Shown here one piece after another: positions 50,445 through 61,800 of a stretch of 64,000 nucleotides of DNA (within the stretch, counting starts at the first letter, position 1; every line of letters begins with the position of its first letter). This DNA is from Paramacrobiotus metropolitanus (lineage: Eukaryota > Tardigrada > Eutardigrada > Parachela > Macrobiotidae). The translations under genes and the position numbers were made by a program. The notes beneath the pieces were generated by a model. It was not told where the DNA came from, did no database searches, and saw only the letters and a list, made by a program, of their open reading frames with translations. The stretch lies in the NCBI RefSeq assembly GCF_019649055.1, contig NW_026570222.1, positions 1,054,001-1,118,000 on the forward strand, given 5' to 3'.

Positions 50445-51967
50445 TTCGTGCTGTCAACTGCGCAGCAGTCAGTGGAGAATACAACGGGGTTTTATGTTTT
50501 ACGTAATAAGTGTGGAATACGCAGACATCGATTCCGTGATGGATTCCATGATGGAACATCGGTCCAGACGTTACACAGAAAGCCACACAATTTTTTTCGA
50601 TTTTTTTAATATAAGATGCGATTGAAAAGACTACATGGAGCTGGGTTAGTTTAGAGATGCGTATACAACAACCAGGGCGACCTTCTAGCACAGCCTGCAA
50701 CTGTAATCCTCAGTGGTTTTTGGCATAGCAACATCGTCCATAGCTTCACCAGAGGCGCCCTGGCTGCAGAAAAAAAGATAATCTGGGGTTACATGGCAGG
50801 ACACAATTCAGATCAACTTTCGCAAAAGGCCAGTTTTCATCACAAACGGATCAGTTAAACTTTTAACATGAATTATGCAAGTAAATGAGGGATCGCAAGT
50901 AGCAATGGCTGCGTCACCTACTTATCAAGGTACACGTTAGGTCATTCGCTGATATTTATATAACGGAATATCTGAATAATTTATACTTAAACCTCAAAGC
51001 TGCTCAAGCACTGCCTTACATTAAGTACGCCAAAAACTACTGTTATTACTATTAGTAATAGACATCCGAAGTTCTACATTATGAGGCAAAATCATTCAAA
51101 TCACAAGTTAGAAATGCTCTTGAAATTGTAGTCTGTAGCAGTGTAGCTGCAACAGTAAGTACGTACGTTGGAAATCCCAAAAGTGTTTAGAGACCATAGT
51201 CAACCATTCCGCACACCAAAGTATCTAGAAGATCATGAATAAAAATTTGCGCACTGATTCAAAATCAAAATTTAGATCCCAAAAAAACTGGTTAACCAAG
51301 AAAATGTAAGTAAATTTTAAATCGTAAATGGCTGCGAATAAACGTCTATCCTCGACTTAACGAAAACAAATACAGAGGACGACTCATTCAGACGGTTCAA
51401 GTGGCAAGAATCCATATGAATTGTGCCAAAACAAGGGAGACTTCCAATCGTCCACCGTCTCACAGTATACTGTAGTTTGTACGCTGCGACTCTGCGACTG
51501 TACGATAGACCATTTCCAGGCACCTACGTATGCGTATGCCGTCTGCCATTCGGTCTTTTTGATTTGTTTTTTGTTGCAGTATAAAGTAGTCTACAGAACA
51601 CGACAAAGCAGGACAAATCAGGTCGCATACAACTTCTTTGCAGTGGACAGACTTTTAATTTTTATCATTACACATTTGTTGACGCATTCCAAACATTTAT
51701 TTCGGTTTTACCGGATTTTAGACTTACTCCTGGAGTGAATATTAAAAGCTGCAAGACAGCAAGAGCGCAAGTTTTACTGTACGATTTATGCAGTTTCCTC
51801 GACTTCTAGACTGTGAGTAATGTACATCAACTAATTCTTATCACTTATAATCTTATTATTATCTTATAATCTTATTAATCTTATTGTTTATCTTATTATT
51901 GTTCTGCTGTTTTCCTGTTAATTTGGGTTTTATCTGGGAGCAGTGTGGAAGAGCGTGCATTTGTAAA
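50445..51967. other. Intergenic region between divergent PAN2 and tetraspanin
   Basis: No gene supported. Short repeats of CTTATTATTATCTTATAATC near 51850 make the last 120 bp low-complexity. Confidence 0.5.
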
Positions 51968-51998
51968 AGCTGCATGTCGCTATAGAATCTTCAACAAC

Positions 51999-53198
51999 AT
52001 GGGGAGACATTCTGCAGGACCAACCCGTAATTTTCGCCGCGAATCCAACATGCGTAGCGGAGAATCACGCATCGATTTTCTGAAACAAGTGTTGACATTC
52101 TTCAACGTTTTCTTTCTGGTATGTGTACGTAGACGACAAGCGGAAGCTTCTGGTTTGCATTTCTGTGAACAACATGGCATGAGCTGGCTGCTGTTACAGA
52201 TTGCGGGATTGGGAGTGTTGGGAGTGGGAATATGGACGGTGGTTGATCGACATAACTACACACCGATCATTCTCTCGACGACCTACGCTGTGGCCGCTTA
52301 TCTCCTCATTGGAGCTGGGTGTTTGGTCCTTATTACCAGTGCGATTGGTTTTGTTGGGCTGTGCAAACTACGCAAGAGCTGGATGGTTGCTGTACGTGGC
52401 CGTTATCTTCGGTTTAAGATTGTAACGCAAACCTGAAAATTGTGGCTTTTGCAGTATATTCTCTTATTGCTTCTGATCTTCATATTGGAGGCGGCTGCAG
52501 GAGTTTTGGCTTATCTATACGCGGAACAAGTAAGCAAATTTTCCCAGTATCCATGTTGTTCTCTCGCCGATTTTTTGCGACATTTTAGATGAAGTCCGAT
52601 CTCAACCATCGCTTAAAAGAAATCATTGCGAAAGATTACGGAACGGATCTTGCAATGAGCAACTCCATGGATTCTTTGCAGAAAAGCTTTACTTGCTGTG
52701 GCTCTGCGGATTATTCGGACTGGCAGAACAGTGACTGGGGTAATGCCGAGGATCGACAACATGACAAACTGGCGGATTACATTCCGGTGCCGGATAGTTG
52801 CTGCAAGAACACAACTACTGCGTGCGGATTTCGTAGCCATCCGTCCAACATTTATTACGATGTAAGTCTTGGTTTTCGTTGTGTAGAGAGAACAGAATTA
52901 CTAAAATAGTAGGTAATTTTGTAAAATTATTCTAGGATGTACTTCATCATTCGCTGCCTTTCTCCGGGAGCGCTTGTACATCATAGGTGGAGTGGGAATT
53001 GGCATTTGCGCCGTGCAGGTACGCACGCACAGACTTTCTGTTGTTCAAACTACTACAGTACGCCCCAAAATTTACAAACCACACAGACGCGCTTATTTTT
53101 CGTAGTTGTTTGGAGCCGTGCTATCTTGTTGTCTTGTTGCGCGCTTGAAAAAGCCAAAAGAGCCGATTCTGCGTTATGATTACACGAGAGCTGGTTAA
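51999..53198 (+). CDS. Tetraspanin, copy 1 (one frameshift)
   Basis: Exons 51999-52118, 52200-52391, 52455-52529, 52589-52861, 52936-53018, 53106-53198. Tetraspanins organise membrane microdomains. Four hydrophobic segments are present, with the large extracellular loop between the third and fourth. The loop has the CCG signature (FTCCGSADYSDW), PDSCC and two further Cys, and is followed by FLRERLYIIGGVGIGICAVQ. The tail KPKEPILRYDYTRAG ends at TAA. Exon 5 is 83 nt here but 84 nt in copy 2: the acceptor is followed by one G where copy 2 has two, so this copy loses frame after the loop (Asp-Gly-Cys becomes frameshifted). All other exons keep phase 0. Either a real pseudogenising change or a sequence error. 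Confidence 0.9.
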
Positions 53199-54969
53199 TT
53201 TGGATTCTGGAGGAAACAATTCGCTCAAACATTTTGTTCCCGTATGCCTTAACGCCTTGGCGCGTGATGCTTGCTTGCTACTGCCATCAGTATCCGAAAA
53301 TTGTTGCTGTAGTCTGTGCTCGGTATGAATCTTTTGTTTCGTCTTTATGGTGCATTCCATTTCTCATTCCGATTGCTGCCAAATTCCTATGGATCTTTTA
53401 TGATTTTAGTTTTTTACAGTGGTGAACTGGTGAATGGTGCTTTTCGAATCTCTATGTTGTGGATCTGTTTTATTTTTTACTCGCCGTTTTTCCGGTGTCG
53501 TTTTACTTTTATCTAAGCGGTTTTGATTTGAGTTTTGAAGCATGTTTGTCTGATGGTTTTTTTTCGAAGTTATTATTGGAGTTTTTAGGAAGAAAATTGT
53601 CAAAACATCCTGCAATTTGTTTTCGTGTTGTATTGATTGGATTCTGAAATTTGTACTACTCTACTGGCTTCCTTTGATGTAGGCTACGATATATGTCTGA
53701 CTACCTATTTCTCCCAATACTTGGACTAATAACAGTGATCAGTGAGATACAGTCTGATGCCCGATCTTGAAAACTAAACAACTACAGTATTTGAGTCCAA
53801 GTAGGTGCGGACTTAGTAACCGGGATAACCCAGCTGGTACTAATTTGAAAGCGAACAAATTAATATTCTTTATGAAAATGAAATTAAGAAAATGCCGAAT
53901 TACATCACTGTACGTAATCTGGAGACCGAACAGTTTTTAATGCGTGGGCGTTTTCTAATTCCCCAATCATCAATGTTATTACACTATTAGTAACAGTAGT
54001 TATAAGTAGATCGCCATTTGGAAGAATAAACTTTGGGGAGCGTGGAAAAGTAAATTTAGGACAGCAGCTGTAAAATGCAAATTTGCAAGGCTTTTGAATC
54101 TGGTGAAAATAATTCTTGGATACATTTTTACGATTTTCTTTTAGCTACAGATATTAATATTCTTTAGCCAAGCAATTTCTTATTTTGTGGCCGTCTTTCC
54201 TTACCCGTTGCAACGTAAGTACTTATAATTGCAGACAGTGCTGGTAATTAATATGACTTTTCCCATAATATTTAGCAGTCTTCCATTTTACATACGAAAC
54301 TGTAAGCACTATATATTATTACATTTCATACGCTTGACGTGTGGAGGAGTACGTACGAGGGATTCCACCGTACATCCACTGACTGTCCGCCTTCACCTGC
54401 AAGTACAACACGGATATCAGCACCGATCAGTTCTGTGATTCGTTATATTCATGGCTTAGCGGTGTATCTGATGTTTTACTTCTGAGTCTATTTAAGTCTG
54501 AGATTTTACTAATATCGATAGGGATTGGAATTCAGTCTTGGATTTCTGATCTGACGACTACTTGCTTTTAACTTTCCTTGTGTTGTGCATATGATTGTGT
54601 TAGCGGAGTAAAGCATCTTCTGTGATTATCGACGTTCGTAATTTGTATCGGATTATAGCGGTAAACACGGTATGCTCGTACTTCGTCCGACCCGCATATG
54701 TGACGACCGGAAGTTAGGAGAATTCTTCAGCACAATCGCTTAGGGATTCCTGATCTTCGTGTTCCTGAACCTACCAGATTCCGCACATTTCCCGTGATCC
54801 GTTGTAACGATTGAGACAAGAGCTGCTATACTCACTGAGCAAGGCAGGGATAGTGGTTACGACGATCCCGTCCGGAGAGTCGTTAGCTAATCGTGTACTT
54901 CTTTGTACCATTGGCAACCTCATAATACGACATGGCGCCCACCGATGGTTTTTAATTTCCCGATGTTAC
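53199..54969. other. 3' part of duplication unit 1, no gene seen
   Basis: 1.8 kb of probable 3' UTR and intergenic DNA. Short open frames are repeated in unit 2 and carry no domain. Confidence 0.5.
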
Positions 54970-55000
54970 AGCTGCATGTCGCTATAGAATCTTCAACAAC

Positions 55001-56196
55001 ATGGGGAGACATTCTGCAGGACCAACCCGTAATTTTCGCCGCGAATCCAACATGCGTAGCGAATCACGCATCGATTTTCTGAAACAAGTGTTGACATTCT
55101 TCAACGTTTTCTTTCTGGTATGTGTACGTAGACGACAAGCGGAAGCTTCTGGTTTGCATTTCTGTGAACAACATGGCATGAGCTGGCTGCTGTTACAGAT
55201 TGCGGGATTGGGAGTGTTGGGAGTGGGAATATGGACGGTGGTTGATCGACATAACTACACACCGATCATTCTCTCGACGACCTACGCTGTGGCCGCTTAT
55301 CTCCTCATTGGAGCTGGGTGTTTGGTCCTTATTACCAGTGCGATTGGTTTTGTTGGGCTGTGCAAACTACGCAAGAGCTGGATGGTTGCTGTACGTGGCC
55401 GTTATCTTCGGTTTAAGATTGTAACGCAAACCTGAAAATTGTGGCTTTTGCAGTATATTCTCTTATTGCTTCTGATCTTCATATTGGAGGCGGCTGCAGG
55501 AGTTTTGGCTTATCTACGCGGAACAAGTAAGCAAATTTTCCCAGTATCCATGTTGTTCTCTCGCCGATTTTTTTGCGACATTTTAGATGGTCCGATCTCA
55601 ACCATCGCTTAAAAGAAATCATTGCGAAAGATTACGGAACGGATCTTGCAATGAGCAACTCCATGGATTCTTTGCAGAAAAGCTTTACTTGCTGTGGCTC
55701 TGCGGATTATTCGGACTGGCAGAACAGTGACTGGGGTAATGCCGAGGATCGACAACATGACAAACTGGCGGATTACATTCCGGTGCCGGATAGTTGCTGC
55801 AAGAACACAACTACTGCGTGCGGATTTCGTAGCCATCCGTCCAACATTTATTACGATGTAAGTCTTGGTTTTCGTTGTGTAGAGAGAACAGAATTACTAA
55901 AATAGTAGGTAATTTTGTAAAAATTATTCTAGGGATGTACTTCATCATTCGCTGCCTTTCTCCGGGAGCGCTTGTACATCATAGGTGGAGTGGGAATTGG
56001 CATTTGCGCCGTGCAGGTACGCACGCACAGACTTTCTGTTGTTCAAACTACTACAGTACGCCCCAAAATTTACAAACCACACAGACGCGCTTATTTTTCG
56101 TAGTTGTTTGGAGCCGTGCTATCTTGTTGTCTTGTTGCGCGCTTGAAAAAGCCAAAAGAGCCGATTCTGCGTTATGATTACACGAGAGCTGGTTAA
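55001..56196 (+). CDS. Tetraspanin, copy 2 (two frameshifts)
   Basis: Exons 55001-55117, 55199-55390, 55454-55526, 55587-55857, 55933-56016, 56104-56196, collinear with copy 1. Exon 1 is 3 nt shorter (in frame). Exon 3 is 73 nt instead of 75 (TATCTACGCGG against TATCTATACGCGG) and exon 4 is 271 instead of 273 (ATGGTCC against ATGAAGTCC). The two 2 nt losses do not compensate, so the large loop is out of frame here. Exon 5 is the intact 84 nt form. The domain content is otherwise that of copy 1. Because each copy is intact where the other is broken, one functional gene exists in the combined information. Confidence 0.88.
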
Positions 56197-57977
56197 TTTG
56201 GATTCTGGAGGAAACAATTCGCTCAAACATTTTGTTCCCGTATGCCTTAACGCCTTGGCGCGTGATGCTTGCTTGCTACTGCCATCAGTATCCGAAAATT
56301 GTTGCTGTAGTCTGTGCTCGGTATGAATCTTTTGTTTCGTCTTTATGGTGCATTCCATTTCTCATTCCGATTGCTGCCAAATTCCTATGGATCTTTTATG
56401 ATTTTAGTTTTTTACAGTGGTGAACTGGTGAATGGTGCTTTTCGAATCTCTATGTTGTGGATCTGTTTTATTTTTTACTCGCCGTTTTTCCGGTGTCGTT
56501 TTACTTTTATCTAAGCGGTTTTGATTTGAGTTTTGAAGCATGTTTGTCTGATGGTTTTTTTTCGAAGTTATTATTGGAGTTTTTAGGAAGAAAATTGTCA
56601 AAACATCCTGCAATTTGTTTTCGTGTTGTATTGATTGGATTCTGAAATTTGTACTACTCTACTGGCTTCCTTTGATGTAGGCTACGATATATGTCTGACT
56701 ACCTATTTCTCCCAATACTTGGACTAATAACAGTGATCAGTGAGATACAGTCTGATGCCCGATCTTGAAAACTAAACAACTACAGTATTTGAGTCCAAGT
56801 AGGTGCGGACTTAGTAACCGGGATAACCCAGCTGGTACTAATTTGAAAGCGAACAAATTAATATTCTTTATGAAAATGAAATTAAGAAAATGCCGAATTA
56901 CATCACTGTACGTAATCTGGAGACCGAACAGTTTTTAATGCGTGGGCGTTTTCTAATTCCCCCAATCATCAATGTTATTACACTATTAGTAACAGTAGTT
57001 ATAAGTAGATCGCCATTTGGAAGAATAAACTTTGGGGAGCGTGGGAAAAGTAAATTTAGGACAGCAGCTGTAAAAATGCAAATTTGCAAGGCTTTTGGAA
57101 TCTGGTGAAAATAATTCTTGGATACATTTTTACGATTTTCTTTTAGCTACAGATATTAATATTCTTTAGCCAAGCAATTTCTTATTTTGTGGCCGTCTTT
57201 CCTTACCCGTTGCAACGTAAGTACTTATAATTGCAGACAGTGCTGGTAATTAATATGACTTTTCCCATAATATTTAGCAGTCTTCCATTTTACATACGAA
57301 ACTGTAAGCACTATATATTATTACATTTCATACGCTTGACGTGTGGAGGAGTACGTACGAGGGATTCCACCGTACATCCACTGACTGTCCGCCTTCACCT
57401 GCAAGTACAACACCGGATATCAGCACCGATCAGTTCTGTGATTCGTTATATTCATGGCTTAGCGGTGTATCTGATGTTTTTACTTCTGAGTCTATTTAAG
57501 TCTGAGATTTTACTAATATCGATAGGGATTGGAATTCAGTCTTGGATTTCTGATCTGACGACTACTTGCTTTTAACTTTCCTTGTGTTGTGCATATGATT
57601 GTGTGTTAGCGGAGTAAAGCATCTTCTGTGATTATCGACGTTCGTAATTTGTATCGGATTATAGCGTGGTAAACACGGTATGCTCGTACTTCGTCCGACC
57701 CGCATATGTGACGACCGGAAGTTAGGAGAATTCTTCAGCACAATCGCTTAGGGATTCCTGATCTTCGTGTTCCTGAACCTACCAGATTCCGCACATTTCC
57801 CGTGATCCGTTGTAACGATTGAGACAAGAGCTGCTATACTCACTGAGCAAGGCAGGGATAGTGGTTACGACGATCCCGTCCGGAGAGTCGTTAGCTAATC
57901 GTGTACTTCTTTGTACCATTGGCAACCTCATAATACGACATGGCGCCCACCGATGGTTTTTAATTTCCCGATGTTAC
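56197..57977. other. 3' part of duplication unit 2, no gene seen
   Basis: Equivalent of 53199-54969; nothing beyond the repeat itself. Confidence 0.5.
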
Positions 57978-58888
57978 AGCGAAATTAAGGAAGGAATCTG
58001 GATGGTAATTAATTGATAGAAAATTGTGGTGGTCCGTAGAAAGGTGTCGAACCGAAAGGTACACCGAAGGAGGTCAGTGTCCAGATCTGGCCTAGAGTTT
58101 TATTGGGTGAGCTTCCTCCCCGGGCTGAGCTTCCTCGCCCAATTGGCTGAGCTTCCTCGCCATTAATTAATTGATAAATCTGGGCCGAAAATTCAGCAGT
58201 AAAACTGGTGGAAACCTTAAAGGTCAGCCAGAGAAAAGTGGTGAAAATAAAGTGAGAAGTGGGTGATTTCCGGGTTGTCTGCGCAAAGCGATGACCGGAG
58301 AAAATAAAGCGTAAAGTATAGCGTCAGTGCGCCTGGCCTACATTCAGATCGTAGCCGCAGATTGCATCTGAGCTAAGCCATTGTCTACGGCAAGCTAAGA
58401 TAAAATCTTCAGCAGGTGAATACAAAGGCAGCGGAATCGCTAGCCAAATCAGTAGCTAGCTATACCAGGCAGCTGAAAAACGTAAACAAACCAGGCAATC
58501 GGAGATTGACCTGCAGCGTGGAAAATAAAATCGGAAGTGGAAATAAAAGTAAATTCGTAGTTGAGACCGCAAAGGTCGTCAGTAGTAAATTAATTATAGG
58601 GAGGGCAGCAAATTGCCGTAATGAATTATCGTCTCAAACCTTAAAGGTGAGATGATGAACCAGATTAAACAGTAAGCACAATCGCTGCTGTTGTAAGGCA
58701 CAATCGCCATAAATAAATTATAGGGAATTGTTTGGTAAGGCACAATCGCCATAATTAATGATAGGAAATTTGGATTTAAACTGCAAAAGGTTGTAATCCA
58801 GCGGGCACAATCGCCTAAAAACAGTAATTAATTATAGGGAAACGGGACTTGAGCCGTAAGGGTTTGAGTCGGGAAGAAAAACTGCACA
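57978..58888 (+). mobile_element. Untranslated leader of the retroelement
   Basis: About 900 bp before the Gag start. It holds three TGAGCTTCCTC phrases (58109-58155) and at least three GGCACAATCGCC phrases (58697-58815), each followed by AATTAATTATAGG-like text. A TGGTGGTCCGTAGAAAGG near 58030 starts with TGG as primer-binding sites do, but no LTR ending in CA precedes it, so I do not call it one. The LTR could not be delimited because the other end is outside the window. Confidence 0.5.
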
Positions 58889-61800
58889 ATGGCAGATTCG
58901 GGAAAGAATAATTCGAGGGCGATCATAAAGATTGACCCGAAGATTCTTGCCCTATATCAGAAAGGACCGTATGATGCATCGCGTCAGAAACGATTCAAAT
59001 TTAATGTGGATGTCATTCCACTGGAGCTGATGTATCGGGAATTGGGAATTGAAGTACCGGATGTACCGTACTGCGGATTACCGTGGGTTCAGTATCAGGA
59101 GGATCCAACGCTGCCGCAATACCAGCGGAAACGGCCTAATTACATAAAAAATTGGTTGTCAACGGACAGGTGCATTCCTGAGCCGTACATAAAGGAATAT
59201 GTGACAGATGAGCAGTTCAAAGCTGCCGCGGAGCGTGCATTGGAAAAAGTTCCAGAATTTAGAAAAGAAGTTGAAGCCAGGAAACTATTGGCACCACAGG
59301 AAGAGAAAACCCTGCAGGATTCAGAACCGTCAACCAAATCGGTACAAGAGAAGACTATGGATACGGTGTCAAAACTGAAGGAGAGATCGGCGCCAGAAGA
59401 GGTGCTAGCTCAGCCTCAGGAAGACAAACAACCAGCAACGGAAGTAAGCCTCATTGATTTTGATGATGCCACGGAAGAAAATGATCATTCGTCTAACTAC
59501 GAAACACCGGCTAATAAACATGATGAAACTTTGCACTTACCCAAGATGAAAATTGTGCGTACTGGTCAAGCGACATTTCATGCGTCCCAGGCCGGACTGG
59601 AAAACTTTCTTTCTGATAAGGATTTCGAATTCACGGATGAGGAATTTTTGGAACAAGCAGCCAATGTGGATGATAAATTGACCGTGGTCAAAACGAAGCA
59701 GGAGTTACAGGAAGTCGTGCGAGATTCAATTCCATTCCTTATACGGGGAATACGCAGGATTGTGGCACAGTCCAAATTAAAACTGGACTCTATCGGTGAA
59801 TCGCAAAAGCTGGATCAGCTCCTACAGGAAGAAAGAAAGGAAAAATTGAAATTCCAGTCGGAATTTAATGAAATGCGGAAGAAATGTGAAGCAGCTTGTA
59901 AAGAGCGGGATACCGCATTGTATAAGAATCGCGCATTATCAGATAGTTTACAAAATTATCGTGAAAATTCAGATACGGATAAAAAGGAGTATAACAAATT
60001 ACTAGAAGAGTTTCAACAGTTAAAGGATGGTAACCGCGAAGTGGAAAATGCAGCGGAAGAACTTCGGCGGGAAAATGAAAATTTGCGGGCATCCAGAAAT
60101 CCGAAGGTGAACCAGCAGGCGGAAGCCGAGCTGCAAAAACAAAATCAGAAATTAACCGAACAGAATCAAAGGTTGCGTGCTGAATTACAGCAACAGAGGG
60201 ATGCTTATGCCGAGTTACAAAAGAAAAATGGACAGGATGTGAATCAAATCGAGTCACTGAGAAGACAGTTGACAGAAGAACAAAAGCGTATCAATCCAAA
60301 TGCAGATTATGTGGCAGAACTGCAACAGGAGTTAGCCACAGTCAAATCGCAGAATGAAATGTACTTGTCCTCTTCACGAGCGGCAACGTCGGCAGTGACC
60401 AAGAGCAGGGAGGAAACCCTGTTGGCCACAATTGAACAATATAAAGTTGAAATCGCGGCAGAAAAAGCAGAGAAGGAGAAGCTGCAAAAGGAATGCAGAG
60501 TAGGGAAAGATTGTGCAAAATGTATTAATGCCGAAAAAGAAATGCGGGAAGCACAGGCAGCAGCCTTCGTAAGACAAACGGAAGTAGATAGATTACGAGC
60601 TGAAACTGATCAATGTCGAATCATAATTAATGACCTGCAACAAAAATTACAGCATACGGGTGCGGCGTGTGCAGAGATGCAGGAAGAACTCCAACACTAT
60701 CGGAATCAGCATGCAGCTCGAGAAGTGCATTTCGAATCGGAAACACCATTGAGCGCCGGTGATCTAAATTCTCCGTCACGGAAGGATCTCCATGATCACC
60801 AGACCTTTGGACCGTCGGATTCAAATTTACTGTTGTCCCAACGTGAGCCCAGCACGGTACCGCCGTTAAAGCCGGCCATCCGAACAGAGAAATCGGTCGA
60901 ACCTCCTAAAATAAGAGAGAAGGAAAGTTTTATTAAACTAAAAAGAATACCGTCACAGAGAAAAGAAGTGTTACAACGGCACACGGTTGAAACCGAACGC
61001 AGAAGGAGAAAAAGTGTACGCCACACGGAAACCGAGGAAGAAATGTCCGACACGGATGAACAGAGTGAGGAAGATGATTACCGTGAGCCGCCGAGTGCGA
61101 CTGGTTCAGTCTCTTCCCGCTCATCCCAGAGAGCGATCCGTCAAGACCCACACGTCCAAAGACAACAAGATACGGAAGGCAAAATCGTGGACATCCTGGC
61201 ACAGCTGGCAAAAAGAGGTTCTGAAAAAACAGAATCCAGTATGAAATTACCGAATTTCGATGACTCACGTCCTGAAAGGATACAGCAATGGGTAATTGCA
61301 GTAGACCAGTGTCGTACCACAAATGGATGGAATGATAGACAAACCTGTCAAGCAATTTCCGGTGCATTGAAGGGTGCTTCATACATCTGGTTCGCCGAAT
61401 TGTATAAGGATAATCCGACAAGGACATGGAACAGATTCTTTAAACAGGCGTTAATCAAACACTTCAACGGTGCATCATCGAAAGGGGAAATGAGACGGGC
61501 AATGAATAACAGGCATTGCCTAAAGGAAGAATCAGTCCGTACGTATATGGACAGTTTTATGATGTGGTTCAAGGAATTACGAATTGAGGAAGAGGAACAA
61601 GTGGAAGTCCTGTTGGAAGGCCTGAAAAAGCATAGACCAGGCTGGTATGCAACCTTATACCGCAATAGGCCGGAAACTTACGAAGAGTTCGAAACGCAAG
61701 TACAGGATTGCGAGAAATTGCAGAAAATTCTGGATGAGGAGAAAAAAGGCGGTGAGCCGCGACAACGTGTAATTATTCAAGAGCCGAGAAGTGCCGGCAG

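Larger units (their letters stand above)
51968..54969 (+). repeat. Tandem duplication, unit 1 (3002 bp)
   Basis: Direct repeat of the following 3008 bp, offset 3002. The breakpoints share AGC: AAAAGCTGC on the left, ACAGCTGC at the junction, ACAGCGAA on the right. By eye the units differ only by insertions and deletions, mostly in short homopolymers; I saw no substitution. Confidence 0.93.
54970..57977 (+). repeat. Tandem duplication, unit 2 (3008 bp)
   Basis: Second unit. Compared with unit 1 it lacks 3 + 2 + 2 bases and has about 13 extra bases, which accounts for the 6 bp length difference. Confidence 0.93.

Noticed and set aside
53234-57108. Several short frames present twice in the tandem duplication
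   Set aside because: They are repeated only because the DNA is repeated; they are in the 3' flank and have no start context or domain.
58028-58060. Primer-binding site for the retroelement
   Set aside because: It begins TGG and its complement ends CCA, but the supposed T-arm does not pair and no LTR end precedes it.
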